Origin: Motacilla alba alba
Lineage: Eukaryota; Chordata; Aves; Passeriformes; Motacillidae
Reading direction: 5' to 3'
Assembly (NCBI RefSeq): GCF_015832195.1
Contig: NC_052046.1
Span: 20,886,161-20,950,160 of the forward strand
Length of the DNA stretch: 64,000 bases
Of this stretch, positions 1 to 13,253 are shown one piece after another. Position 1 is the first letter of the stretch. Each line of letters starts with the position of its first letter. Below the pieces are notes generated by a model that ran no database searches, was not told where the DNA came from, and saw only the letters and a list, made by a program, of their open reading frames with translations. The position numbers and the translations under genes were made by a program.

Positions 1-815
1 ACAGGCCAATGCAGTTTAGCAATAGGTTGTTTGAATGTGGCCACTCCATACTACAAAGTAAATTTTAATAACATGGACGTAAGCTGTTTTGGGCAACTGA
101 CTCAACAAATCATCCCAAGCATTTTTTAATTTACTGGTATAAATATAACCTCAAAAGACTTATGCAGCATTAAGTCTACTGCTACAACGTGCTTGATTAT
201 TGAAAATGCCAAGCTAGACATCTTGGAAGAATGGCTCTTCACTCAAACCAACAGCCTGTTAGAGCATTCCTGACATTGTTTTCAGTTAACACTTAAAACC
301 ACTCTCAAGAGGCTATACAGTTAATCTCTCAGACATTGGTGAAAAAACCTGCCAAAGAGACATAGCTTATTCTTGCTAAAATATCTGCTTCCAAAGAACT
401 ATTGAAAAGAAAAACTGAGGCTTTATTCCTGCTAGAGTGAAGGCCCAATGCTGTTCTCTTAACAGCATCATGAACAGATTCAACAGCACCAACAGTACCA
501 AGAGCAGGATTTTAATTCCTTTTAACTAGTTAGGAAGAAACCATCATTACTTTCTAAACTAAATCCAGCAAGTTGATAAATTGAAAGATAAAAACTGCAA
601 AGTGGTGAAACCTGACAAAAATGCTGGTATCAACTGCATAGAAAAAGAGCTGACAGTCTGATCAGGTCACCTTCAGAAAATTGTTATATTTACACAACAA
701 CAATGTTCTGTAAGTGAATTACAGTGAATTCTGTAAGTGGCTCCACATATTTCAGAAAATCTATGGTAATGTACACGTGAGTCTTCAGTGTTTACTCAGA
801 TTTCTATTAGCTTAC
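1..815 (-). other. SGTB intron 6 (part)
   Basis: This is AT-rich intronic sequence left of the last visible SGTB exon. I looked on the minus strand for the following TPR3 exon (L-A-L-T-A-L-N-K-F type sequence) and did not see it. No repeat was recognised. Confidence 0.6.
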
Positions 816-920
816 CCCATTCTTCCATATGCTTTGCTGTACTTTGGATCTATTGCTATGGCACTCTCACAGTCCTTTATTGCTTCCCTGAAGTTGTTGA
901 GCTTACTTTGAGCAGCAGCC
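816..920 (-). CDS. SGTB: SGTB coding exon 6 (TPR2), last one inside the window
   Basis: This 105-nt exon follows acceptor CTCTTAG and encodes [17 protein letters not shown] then [17 protein letters not shown] and two bases of the next Gly codon. Mammalian SGTB has G-H-Y-T-D where this has N-N-F-R-E. The donor is GTAAGC. No continuation exon is visible in bases 1-815, so the remaining exons are outside the window. Confidence 0.95.
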
Positions 921-3900
921 CTAAGAGAAAGATGGCAAGGAAATGAAATTTTGTCAAAAAAACCCCAACCAACCAAAAAACGCACAAATAACCAAAACCG
1001 AACCAAACCAAAGAAACCCAAACAAAACAACCAAATCCCAAGCTTAGATATTCACACGTTTCTGACTTACCTAATATTACTGACTTTTCATTCACTATTT
1101 GGCTATGCTTAACTTTCTTTAATGAAGTAGGACAAGCAAATGTTATGAGTTAAGTATGTGCCTAAGTGCATTGCTGGAGTATGGTTTTGGAGAACATGCA
1201 CTCACCTCTGGGGACACAAAGGACAAATAATACTAAGGAACTGTCTAAGATCTAGCATATGACTATGCACGGAATAAATGATAAAACCTATTACAAGAAG
1301 TGAAACTGTCAAGTAGTAGTTTATATAAAATCGGTGTTAAGGAGAAATACTTTATGTAATTGGTGTTTTCCAGAAATACTGTTTTACAGCCATTCAAAGG
1401 ATGAATGGCTACTCAGGATTTTATAATTCATCTCAAGCTTGTAGGTAAATCTCAATAACATTTCTTAGTAACCTTTGCATTACTAAATTACAGTTACATC
1501 TCTATATTGGAGAAATACTAAATGTTGCAGATATTAATACAATAGAAATAAAGATTTGACCAAATTAAAAAGGACACATTAAATGAAATGAATGTGACAC
1601 AATTATAAAGAAACACACTAATAATCAAAACTTCACCAGTTTGAAAGGTTTTGAGCCACTCTCATTTGTTTTCCCTTGGTTAAAAAATCCAGTAGAAATT
1701 ACAATATTTTCATTGCATAAAGAATATCTCTTTGTTATTAAGAATCCTTTGTCCTGTGATTAGCTCCAAATTGCATGCGTTTTTCTGACTTTGATTAAAA
1801 TGTTTTCTGAATGGGACTACTTATCTGTTTTGAGCTGTTAAGCAGTTGTCCAACGCCACAGATACCAGTGAAGATTTATAAATAAAAGCTGGGGGCAATG
1901 CTTGTTCTCACATATGTTTGAAAAGAAAACATTTTCCGATGTTCACAAGAAGATTTACTTGGCCAGTTAAAATTTTGAGGGCCTATCAGCCCACTCTTTT
2001 TTGCACTGCTGTGGATAAAAAGCAATGCCACTGAATGTTGCATGTCCCCATGGCTTCCTAAAAACCTTAAGATAAGGTTTTAATATATACTTATTTTTTA
2101 ATATATACTTAATATATACTTTTTAATATATACTTTTTAATATATACTTATTAAAATACTCCATCATCCACAAAACTCCAAACAACTCCTGTTTTCTTTT
2201 AAATAATTACATACAATACTGTACTGACTGACATCCAGATTCATTTTGGTTCTCACAAATGTGGTATGTGATGATGCAACACAAAAACTATTTCTTCTCT
2301 TGCTAATTAAAACTTTGACATTTAAGCCCATACTGAGGAAACTTTCAGTGATTTTAGGAAGCTTTTGAATCTGGTCTGATATTTCCATTTCATACATAAA
2401 GTGACTCATGTGATCAGTTTTCACAAGGAATATAGATGATTTACACTTTTGAACTGCCATCCTAAATATGTAAAATGTTAGCAAACTGCATAATTTCCTT
2501 TCTCATTGAACCTGCCTTTAAACACTGAATCTTTCATTTTTATTTATCACAAACTAAACTTTGGAGCAATGGATGCAGAGCTTCAAAAACAGCATAATCC
2601 AGTGGATACAGTGCCACAAGGCCAGATTGACAGCACTCACGTTAATATATCCTATATCCTTAAATTAATAATGGAGGCACTCTAGAGGTGATCTCATTCC
2701 AGTAGGGCCCAAAGTTGGGACTGCCTTTGCTCTTTGGCTGCTCTTCCAAGCAGTGTTCCGTAAGAGCAGGCAGCTGTGACTAGGTTATCATGCTCTTCCA
2801 AGCTCACCTGCTGCCAAATCACTATGTCGTCTTCATTCATTACGGTAAAAAACAGATTAGATAAGAAAAGTGTAACAGCAGCATTGTTATTTTTCAACAG
2901 GTCACACATGAAAATACTGACTATTTACAAAATGGTTGAAATCTCAAAAATGGATTCCTGCATTGATGATTTTTTTTTACCAGAGGTAGCTAGTACTCGA
3001 GGAGATAAGAGAGAGCAGCTGAGTCACTAGAACACCAGAGAAAAAGGCTTTTACTACAGTCAGCAGGCTAGAAATCACAGCCTACATTATGATTTAATAT
3101 AGACAACCTGACACACACAATAACATATCTGAAGAGTTGTAAGTAATTTTAAAGCCCATTTTAACTGATATAGATATGCTGAATGAGCTCACTTTCACTC
3201 TAATTTTACAAATCTAACAATAGATTTCTAAATAGTAGGGTTTCTAGCCTTTGACCTCCTTCACAATTTATTTTTAAAATAATGTTAACAAACTCCAGGA
3301 ATAAAAGGTGTGTATCATTTTGGGTTTACCTGTTGCAGTAATAGACTGCGTTGTTTGGATCCAGCTCTATAGCCCTAGTGTAACAATCCACTGCAGCACG
3401 ATAATTTTCTTCCTTCATATGATTATTACCTGAAATTAATTATAAAAAGCTCTTAAGTAATTAGATGAGACAGTATGCAGTTAGATGAGACAGCTCTGTA
3501 TGAAAGAAACAGAGCAGCTACCTTTTAGCATCTACAGAAGTGAGTTATGACTGCACTTTTTAAAGATACATTCTTTTAAACAGAAAAGTCGTGGAATAAT
3601 GCAAATAAAAATATCTACTATGTCTCTGAAGTTTATTATGTTCATTGCCATACAACACAGAAACCTTCCTCTTTTCATTTTGGTATTTCAGACTTTCCAG
3701 CTAGTTTCTGCTGTTAAGGAAAGATCACTTCACTGAGAAATACAATTGTAATTGCAGTTCCACTCTAGTAAACTATCTTTGCAAGCCCAATATGCTATGT
3801 TAATTTTTTAATCTCATTTTCTTGCTAGTAACTATTTAAATAACACCAAAAAAATCAAACAAAGTAAAACTAAGCACATAAGCCCCTTTTTTGTGACACT

Positions 3901-6900
3901 ATATAATTAACTCATTAGGATAATGAAAAGTACGTATAGCATAAGCAATCTAAAAGGATTCAGAAGTAAAATGTCTCACCAAGGAAGCTTAGAACTTCTA
4001 CTTTGCCGTAAAGTTTCACATTTCATATATTTTAATATATGTGGAAAAAAAAACCCCAGAAATATTTATGCAACTTCTGTATGGAGAGAAAATTCTGGAC
4101 TAAGGTCTTTCAAAGCAAAAGACACCTTATTCATTCATTTGTCCCCAACACAAGGCAATCCTGGTAGTTTCTCTCCTTCCTGATGACACCGCAGTAAAAA
4201 ACCCTAGTTCAGTGCCCAAACTTGTCTGTTGTTCTGCTACAATCAATTTTTGGCCAGCTAGATCCTACAGAAGCCTTTATTTCCTAGAAATATCAAGAAA
4301 TGGTCAGGAAAATTATAGACTTCCACTGACTTCTTGTATTCTGGCCAAATATTTAAACCTTCTCCTAAAACAAACAAGTCAAGGGATAGGTCAATAAGTT
4401 ACTACTGATGTAGGTAACTGCGTCAGCAAAGGCTAGGAAAGTTCAGTCAGTGCAACAGTTTATCTCCGAGAAAAAGCAAGACTGTGGAGAAAGTCCTCAG
4501 TGCTTGCACTAACTGAAGCAACTGTACTTGCATTTATTTGTGAACACAAAGAGCTTAGTGAACAAAAGCAGATTTAAGTAACATCAAAGTATTACAAAAT
4601 CACATTCTCTAATACTGCTATACAAGACTGTAATTATAGTAAGCGGTCCCTTCCAGTGAGAACTCAAATAAACAGTATGTATACCTTCAAAATACATGCA
4701 GAATATAACAATATCTTTCTTGTTTCTAGAGGCCCACTGTGTATGCAGCTTTCCTTTGTTCTAAGGTAAAGATCCGTACACTAAATTACGTTGTCAGACA
4801 AAAAAGCTTTGCAAGTCAGCTGCACTCAGCAAGATTGCAGCAGTTAGTGTTCCTTTAAAACAAAAATGCCTTCAATGTCTATCAACATTAGAATTTCTGA
4901 TACTGGTCTGAATATGACCCATACAAGGCTAAGCTGGAGATAGTATCAGCGCATACCCTTCTTGTTATCTCTTCCTCCAGCTGCAACCTTGCAACAGGAA
5001 AACAGAAAAATAGCTAGATCCACAATTCTGCGGAGATAAGGAAAAGCAACTGTATTGTTGTATTTTAATGTCATACAAAATCCATGAGACAAAAAAATTG
5101 TAAAAATGGTTACACTTCTGAACATGTGTCCTCTGTACTGTAAATACTACCTATTGTTATAATTACGCTGTGGTAATAAAACACAGTTCTTACAATCAGG
5201 CCACCATTACACTTTACAAACCTGCACATAATCGGTGCTCTTACACATCTCACACTAAGCTCAAGTGTCAAATGATATACAAGGTTAGGCATCTTAATTC
5301 AAGTATTGAGTAGTCTGGAGTGTGTATTACTTTCTGGTTACCAAGAAAGAAAATTCAGCTTCCTGATTTTGTTTTGCCATTCATTAGTGAAAATCTACAA
5401 AGATTAGGGCTGGTTTGAAATCAGGGGAGCAGGCTGATGGCCACAAAGGTGAGGGAAGTTGTTCCATCGGTGAGGGCAAACAGATACAAATGAGAAAATC
5501 ACAGTTGTAGAATTATAATATTATCGAAGATACACATCAAATAGACTTCCCCAAGTTATCTAATTTATTTCCCAACTCAGGCTAGAAAATATTCATAATG
5601 GAAAAGCATGATAGCAGTGATAGATAATATGTGTGTGAACATGTGTAGGATCAAAACAACAGAGAAAGCAGGACACTAAGTTTTAATTTTATTATGGGAA
5701 ATTACCAGAGGCATTTCAAGCAGTTAGAAACTGCTTACTAATGCTCCTGACAGGTGACACTCTAATTGGTCCTTTGTTACCAAGTCTAGATCCTTCCAGT
5801 TTTTTCAGCAGAGCTGTGGAATTACTTTGGCAAAACCACACAAAGACTAACACATAGCATACACTAATTTCATTTCCTCAGTCTATTTCACAGACCCTTG
5901 TGGACTGAAACATAGCAAGACCGAAATCACAGATTTAAAAGAGCTATAACACCCACACCTGCGAAGTGCTGACTATTCCTACGGTTCAATAACCATACTG
6001 AGACCAAGAGGTATTCTTCACTTTCCATGAGTTGGTAGTAACAGCAAAACAAAAAGCCAGCATGCACAGCAGGTAGGTTACAACTTACTAACACATTTTC
6101 ACTTGTGACCTAACCATTTTTGAGCTCTCATTATCAGAATTAAAAAGCTAATGAGCAACTCTAACAATTAGGAAAACTTAATTTCAGAGCCAGTAGTGGA
6201 CTGCATTTATGATTACAGACAGCCAGTTTTAAGGTAAGAGAGACATGGAATTCATTTCGAAAAACAGAAGGACTTCTTCAACATTATCACAGAAATTTTG
6301 AGAAGATTATATCTGCCTTGCAATTAGAAGTTTACTTCTTTTTCCTATAAAACTCAGCTACCTGAAAATCTAACCGGTCATAAACAATGTGATTCATATA
6401 GCATCAATCCACAACAATTCATAACAGTTATCAGTGCTACATGCTTTTTATCATTTCCCTCCCCTTCTTTTTGAGGGGAAATAATGTGGATTCCTTCTCA
6501 GGTGGCATTAGTGACTTCTATGGTACAGCTGCTTTTCCTCACAGAACAGCAATAATAGCTGCCAGAGGGAAAATAAACAACTGGCTTGTCTGCAATTTTT
6601 ATAAAGCACAAAATAATTTCACATATGTGAAATATTAACCATAGTAAGTTCACTAGAATTTTTCCATTGGCTTCTGTTGGGTCAGTTTTTTACCAATGTC
6701 TGACATCACATACCCATTTCAAAAAGAGCAGAAACTTGTATAACAATTCCATGCAGAAACAGCCAAACAAGAGCTGTTTATTCTTTAAAGCTTCTGCTAC
6801 CTAGGAATATTTCCAACTTTACATCCTTATCCCTTAGATTTTAAGCAACCTCCAGAGCCAGGAAGAGAATAAACATTATTTCCTTTGCTCCCGGATGGAA

Positions 6901-9900
6901 TAAATCACCTAGCCCTCTTATGACATAGTCACCAGAGAATCTACAAGCTGAAGTTTTTTTTTGTGGGGTATGTGGTACCCAGCTGCTATACTATCACTAG
7001 CCACAATAATGCAAAAATATAATAAAAGAGCATAAGGCAATTTATTTCTGTCTTTATTACAAACCTTCATCCTTTAGTTGGTCAGCCTTTACAACACCTT
7101 CTGGTAAAGAACGTGAGAGAGGCAGCATGTCATTCTGTATGGGAAAAAAAAAAACCAAGATTTTTTTCCTTTAATGTATAAGCCCTGATTTTATCAAAAA
7201 CTTTCAGAAAAAAAGTGAGAAACATCAGCAAACTACAAATGACCTTAGGCACATCAGGCATTTATCTCTGGGAATTGCAAAATGCTTAAATGAAGAATAA
7301 AAAACTTCAAGTAACAATGAGGCATCCACTCTTTAGTAATTTTCTATATGGAATTTTCCTTGTGTAGCTGAAATTAATTCCTCCCACTGCCCCCAAAGAG
7401 TCACATTATGCTAGCTTTTATGGAAATGTAGGTTTTTTCATATTTTCCTTAAGTTTTCACATTATTTTGACCTATACAGAACTTTAATATTGTTGTATTC
7501 ATATACAATATGAAACATTAGCACATACTGCCAGAGTTACTGTAGAATCTAAATTAAATTCTTACCTTTTGAATAGAATTTGTGAACATTTCTATCAAAT
7601 GCTGTGAGGATGCAAGATGAGTATCTTCCAGGGTAATCTTAAACACAGTCTCCAGACACTGAATTGCAACTTACAGGAAAAAAATTAATAACATAGGTCA
7701 CCAGTTTCTCAATATAAGCATAATTTCACTAATTTATTTATAAAGCTGTGACTCACTTCCTTATTTAACTAGTAAAAGCAGCTCCTTGGAACATAAAAAA
7801 AAAAAAGAGAGGCTACCTGATCTCCACAGAATGAGCTTGCTGAAAAAGATCTAAGATATACACAATCCAGATATAGTTTGGCCATTATATTTAAACCAAT
7901 TTAAAAATTAATTTTAATTATTTCAGTCTTTTAAAGTTGTTTTTTTAATATAAAAATAAAATTATTTAAGAAGAGCACCACACCTTATAATATGACTAAA
8001 AATGTCCATGTGTTACACATCCCACCTCAAAGCACACAGCTGGCATATATTTGTGTGCCATAACAGCTGGAAGAAAATGGCTTATCTTTACTGTACAGAA
8101 TAAAGGCAAGATACTTATTAGTCTTATCATTTTTTTGGAAAAAAGTACATTTATTTGAAGATACTTTATTAATCAAATACTGCATTAATCACAAAACTTA
8201 GTTCTATAAAAAATATATCTGCAATATCCTTTTGCGTGTTCTGTGTGTAAAGATGAGCCTCCAGTAATGTAAATACACTCACAGTAAAACTAAAAATGTA
8301 GAGCCACATCCCTAGCTGAAGTTTCAAATATGCTCATATTTTTAGACAAAAGAAGATCAGTGTCAATTACTATATACAATTCCATCTATATACTATATAC
8401 ATATATATACATATACACACACAGTTAAACTATTGCAAATTATATAATTATTTTCCCTACAATCTTAAAAACCTACTGCAATGTTTTTATTAACATGTAT
8501 CATCTAAATGTTTTAGACTGAAAACAGAGGAGGAACAAAGAAGGGTCTTTGTAAAGCCTAGCTTGAACAGAAAAATGGGTGTTCTAACACATATTATGGA
8601 CAACCAGGAGTGTCTGAATTCAAATCAAGTATCAGTAACAGCAGATTCTTAGTATTTAAACTTACCCTCAAACCAATGTTAACTTAATAAATATAATTTG
8701 AATTATTTTTTGCATTACAATGAAACTGAACACTGATCCAAATTTAGAAAAGTAAAATTACTGAACGTTAACAACTATAAGGCCAGTTTTTATCTTCTAT
8801 GTCACAGCGGGCAGGAAGGGGTCTGAGGGGAGAGGTAAGAGATTTGTAAAACAGGTAGTAAAACCTGGAAGATGTAATTCTTTTAGAAAACTATACAATA
8901 GAAACAAACAGTATGGCATGACACAAAGTTAAAGTTGATAGCATGTAACAATTGAATACACTGCTAAATATGCATTATACAAGTTGGTCCTATAATGTAT
9001 AAATCAACTGACCAGGTTCTAAATCACCCAGTAAGCACCGAGGGATTCAGATTAAATTCATTTGTCTGCTGCTATGTGAAAATCTTAATTCTTGTAAACA
9101 CAGATTATGCTGAATTTTGAAATATATATAAACCTTTAATAGTACTTTTTATTACCAGGCTGATTATAAAATCAATGAAACAACACATATAATTTTTCTT
9201 ATATGATTTAATAGGAAGCCACTTGCAATAGTTTCTTACTAATTTTCCCTCCCAGTTTATTTTTACTGAAAGGCACTCCCTTTTCTGAATGCCTCTCCTC
9301 ATTTGTAATTTTGCATAAATTTAAAATACAACCCCACCCCTTATCTTTCTCAAGGCGTCAAATCTATGACACTAAATCTCTATGATCTAGAAAAGTTTCA
9401 CAAAATGCAGCAGTGTACATTATGTGTAAACAAAATTACTCTGACTACAGTATTATTACCACTCAGCATTTTCATCAAATGATTAGTTAGTGCTGTGAAT
9501 TCCCATATTCCTCCTTTAAGTGGAAAATGGAATTTATAATCCTTCTATCACATATAGTATATGTGATATATATAGATATAATAAAATTAGGACCTCTTAT
9601 AGGATTAATCAATAGGTTGGAATAACCACTGGCTAAATGCAAGCCAACAACAGAAACCCACATAGAAAGAAACATTGCTAAACAGAAACATTTGCAAATC
9701 AGAAAATATAGTAAGTTGTGACAAGGTCAGTAACTACCCTGTTTTAACACTACACAAAAACACAACTCCAGTAAAGTCAAAGGAGTGGAAACTTGGTTTT
9801 TGCCTGACAAGTTTCTCAGGAGGCCAGACTGCCAGCACCTTGCTATCCCATTTATCCAAGTGAGGCACTGTCAAATTCTGCAAGCTGGATATTATCAAGG

Positions 9901-12796
9901 AAAAACTTGATGCACCATGTGAACTATTCACCTAAGAGTGTTAATATGTCTGATTTCAAAGGCCAAAGTTATCTGTTCTCCCAGTTAGCTGTACCATCAT
10001 CCACCTAGGTGGTGGCTGAAGCTTGAAGTGACCATCCTGCAAACCACTTCCCTGCTGAACAGCTGGGGCTCACACAAACACCCACTATCTGGCAGTACCA
10101 GCACTAGGCTATGCTGGAATCCAGTGCCACAAAGCTCCAGGACTTCTGCTGTCCAAACACAAGTCTGCATCACCAAGCAACACGAAGACCAACAAAGCCT
10201 GCATCACAGCCAACATGATGGCTGAATAATGAGCATTAATTGGGCTGCTGAGGCTCCCTTAGTAGTTGCTGTCATCTTGCTTCATCTTACACAGAACCCT
10301 ACCCATGCATCCACTGCCTTCCTGTTTTGGAAACACTGCCCTACAGAAAATAGTTGTGGTATATCAATCATAGAAGTAAGAAGAAAATCACAGCCTTGGG
10401 TATGTTGTAGAGAGTTTTTGCTTTAATCCCACAGAAATAGGTGCTGTAGAAAAGAAAAAAGAAAGGGAGACTGAGAAAAAAAAACCCACCCTGTAAACAG
10501 GAAACAGAAATAACTGCAATTAAAATATAACTTGGAAGAAGGGAGGTTTCTAGTTCATACAAAAGAGTTGAGCACTAAGCACTGGGGATCTGTATCACTG
10601 CTCTAGATGCTAGGGGAATATATTTCTCTGGGCTACCTTCCAATTACTCTGCTTTCTCAAAATAAGGCATTTTTATTCATCAAGCAAGTACAAAACTCCT
10701 AAAGGAAATTCACACTCTTGTTGACGTTTCTATATAATTCAAACATGCAATATGCAGGTTATCATTGAGTATGAATATATCCTAGATTTGTATTTTATAA
10801 AAGCTCAAATTTTTTTGTGATGTTCTATCTTTTTTTTGTTGTTGTTGTTTTCTGCAAAGTGGGAACTGTTTGAATTACTTGTTGGCACAGTCACTTAATC
10901 ATACAGTGTTTTGTCTTCATAGACACCAAGTTGGTACACAAGGTACCAACAAAAACTATCAGTCAATTCTTTTCATCCCTTATTTCTCCACCTAACATTA
11001 AATACTTCAGTGAGTAAGACTTGGCTGTTGCTACTGTACATGCACTGAAGATATTTTGCACAACTAAAATGAGTCTATTTTTCAGAATGCCTGCCTCATC
11101 CTCTAACACATAGCATATGGTACCATGCTTGTGACAGAGCACAAATCTAAAAATAGGATTTCAGATCTATATTAAAATGGTAAATTTTGCCTTGGCTTTT
11201 AAGCACAACTGAGGTTTTGTAATGCCTTTTATTTAGAAAAGTGAATCTTAAAATTGATATTTTCACAAACACATTGGCTAAGGCTGCTCTAAGACATGTT
11301 ATCAGGTAAATTTTCAACCATAACCCAATTTTTACCAGTTTCATTATAAAAGCATCATCTCTATTATATCTGACTTCCAAAAAACATTTTTTTTCTTTCA
11401 TCAGATGAACATCATCATAATCTGACACAGATTAAATTTATTCATGGCTGCTGCTTTTCAAATGTACAAATTGCTCCAGATTCTGACATAAAACCAAATC
11501 TTTTGGCTTTTATTCCTTTGGGACTATCCTTTGAATATAATGACACAAAGCTTTCTTTCTTGTTTACTTTGGTGAACAACTACACTGGACAACCAACAGA
11601 TAATAGAAAGAAGCACACTCCAGGTTTATCTTTTAATTTATGCTTCTGAGAAGCAGGACTTGCTTTGGATCTCAGCAAAGTCTCTCCATGCCTAAGATTT
11701 CACAGAACTCAGTGATCAACTGCACTGTTGGTCCTAGACTTCTCTCTCCAAATTCCTCCTCGGGCTGATAGACACAACCAAAGACCGCTTGAAACAGTAG
11801 AGAGATCTTTTTTAAAAGATGCTGTGAAAAACTCACTGCAATGTTAAGACTTAAGTCTTCTCTCAATTCCACATTCTGATACCACCTGACATGAAGTCTC
11901 CAGTAATTAGGGAAAAGGAATAAGAGCAGTATGAAGGAGAACATCAAATACTACAAGGTTACAAAGACCTAATGAGCATCTGTTATGAGAGAAATACAGA
12001 GAGAATATGTCTACAGATAGATGAACTTAGATATATAGTAGAAGCTACACCATACTGAAAATATCCACTACCACGTACTCTTTGGAGCCAGTACTCAAGT
12101 GAAAAAGAAAAGCAAAGCATTTATCTTATTTTCTTAGGATGTCTTTTTCCTCACAAATAACATAGAATCCTTGAAAGTAAGAAACAGTTCTTCTCATAAA
12201 CCAAAACCAATATAGTAACTGTTTTACTTCCTCTGTAACCAGCAGAGCTACTAACAGAAATGAAATAAATAGAGAAAGCAAACATAGAAAACAGAAAGAA
12301 GCGGCAGAAATTTGTGGTACATACACAAGTCATTACCATTGTCTGCATTATAGCACTGCTTAACTTAGAATCATAGAATTGTTCAGATTGGGAAAGACCT
12401 CTGCAACTGATGTGATTAAAAGTACCTGTTGCTCAAATTAAGCTATTACACATTTGTAGCTTTATAATACTTTATAAATGAGAGATGTCTTACAGTTAAT
12501 AATCTCAGAAACATTAGGATCACAATCTTATTTGCATATAATATTTGGTGGCAGTTTTATTTACATCCTTCCAGTTACTTTCTGTGATATTATACATAAA
12601 GGAATTTAACATCTGTGCAGGCATTATATACACACACACATATATGTGTATGTATACATATAAATAAAAATACACGAAAGCACATTTGTTGCTTACCTTC
12701 CAGGCTTTCTTGTTCATCTGGAGTGAAAGTATCCATCTGACTCTGTTCTCTCAAGAAATGGATGACTGCATAAACCAAGCGCTTGACTGATGACAT
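816..12796 (-). CDS. SGTB: SGTB, small glutamine-rich TPR protein beta (5' part; 3' end beyond window)
   Basis: SGTB is a cytosolic co-chaperone that dimerises through its N-terminus and binds Hsp70/Hsp90 C-termini and Bag6-type partners through three TPR repeats. Five coding exons on the minus strand (12796-12697, 7669-7566, 7134-7065, 3429-3330, 920-816) join in frame with correct phases to give 159 complete codons and two bases of the next. The start [20 protein letters not shown] matches SGTB rather than SGTA. Residues 1 to about 80 are the dimerisation domain. TPR1 begins near the K-A-D-Q-L-K-D-E-G stretch (about residue 84) and contains [16 protein letters not shown]2 follows with A-A-A-Q-S-K-L and ends at K-A-Y-G-R-M-G. 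TPR3, the hydrophobic central part and the Q-rich C-terminus should lie left of base 1. The gene is head to head with NLN across a CpG island. Identification is by recognition of family sequence; no search was run. Confidence 0.96.
921..3329 (-). other. SGTB intron 5 with A/C-rich and TATA-type low-complexity tracts
   Basis: An A/C-rich low-complexity run (AACC and CCAAA type, about 956-1037) lies just upstream of exon 6 on the minus strand. A short tandem array of a TTTTAATATATACTT-like unit occupies about 2083-2152. A 71-codon minus-strand frame at 2694-2909 has no recognised homology. The rest shows nothing. Confidence 0.6.
3330..3429 (-). CDS. SGTB: SGTB coding exon 5 (TPR1)
   Basis: This 100-nt exon encodes [16 protein letters not shown] then [17 protein letters not shown], the body of TPR1. 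The Asn and Lys/Arg positions of the carboxylate clamp used to grip chaperone EEVD tails are present in the N-N-H and Y-C-N-R segments. The acceptor TTTCAG and donor GTAAAC are both good. Confidence 0.96.
3430..7064 (-). other. SGTB intron 4
   Basis: This is 3.6 kb of AT-rich intron. No exon-like segment with both splice sites, no recognised transposon and no long repeat were seen on either strand. Confidence 0.6.
7065..7134 (-). CDS. SGTB: SGTB coding exon 4
   Basis: This 70-nt exon encodes [15 protein letters not shown] then K-A-D-Q-L-K-D-E-G, the linker into the first TPR helix. The acceptor is CATACAG. The donor is GTTTGT, a weaker +3 base than usual. It leaves one base (G) that combines with GT at the start of the next exon to make Gly. 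Only a 431-bp intron separates it from exon 3. Confidence 0.95.
7135..7565 (-). other. SGTB intron 3
   Basis: This is a 431-bp AT-rich intron between two short SGTB exons. No embedded feature was recognised. Confidence 0.75.
7566..7669 (-). CDS. SGTB: SGTB coding exon 3
   Basis: This 104-nt exon lies between acceptor TGTAAG and donor GTAAGA on the minus strand. It encodes (V)[11 protein letters not shown] followed by T-L-E-D-T-H-L-A and a short linker ending N-S-I-Q-K. It completes most of the SGTA/SGTB dimerisation domain. It ends in phase 0, so the next exon begins with a full codon. Confidence 0.95.
7670..12696 (-). other. SGTB intron 2
   Basis: This is about 5 kb of intron. It contains AT/CA microsatellite-like tracts (about 8376-8422 and 12629-12665), an unusually GC-balanced block at about 9990-10340, and a CR1 end at 12367-12425. 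An unassigned 91-codon minus-strand frame at 11672-11947 has no recognised family. Confidence 0.6.
12367..12425 (-). repeat. CR1 LINE 3' end fragment, minus orientation
   Basis: AATCATAGAATTGTTCAG followed by a GGGAAAGACCTCT-type stretch is the reverse complement of the CR1 3' terminus, whose plus form ends in ...TTCTATGATT. Only about 60 bp are recognisable. Such short 3' ends are the commonest CR1 copies in bird genomes. Confidence 0.8.
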
Positions 12797-12819
12797 GTTG
12801 AAATTGTTTTCTGTTGTGT
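12697..12819 (-). CDS. SGTB: SGTB first coding exon (exon 2)
   Basis: The ATG is at 12796-12794 and coding runs to 12697 (100 nt, 33 codons plus one base), followed by the donor GTAAGC. The last codon base G joins TT of the next exon to make Val, giving E-S-L-E-V-A-I-Q. The exon's 5' border in the untranslated region is not certain: a T-rich tract followed by AG puts it at 12819, but a second AG would put it at 12810. Residues encoded are 1-33 of the N-terminal dimerisation helix region. Confidence 0.93.
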
Positions 12820-13253
12820 CTTAAAAACAACAGAATCTGTTATTTTAGAAAATTAATCCCTACAGTATTCCAGCCTCCTAGTAACCTCAGTAAGAAGTAC
12901 ACACAATACATAAAACCTAATCCTTCACCAGAAAGCCCAACAATACGATATGTTGAAAAAAGTGGTGAATTTGCACGGATTAGGGAAAACTGCTACAATC
13001 ATATAGTCAAACTATCAGCAGAAAAGCACATATTTTCTCCAGTTCATTCCTGAAAGAAAAGTTCACCAAGGCTAAAACAACTTAGCAACTTATTTTTCAT
13101 TTACAGGTTTATTTTAATGGTTTGCACTTTATTTACATATACACTTGCAAGTAGGAGCACATGCTGAAGTCAAAACCAATAAAAAGCCACTGTGATAAAT
13201 GTAATGACATAAAGAAACACACTCCAGTAGAAGTTGTTTTATGATTTGACTTG

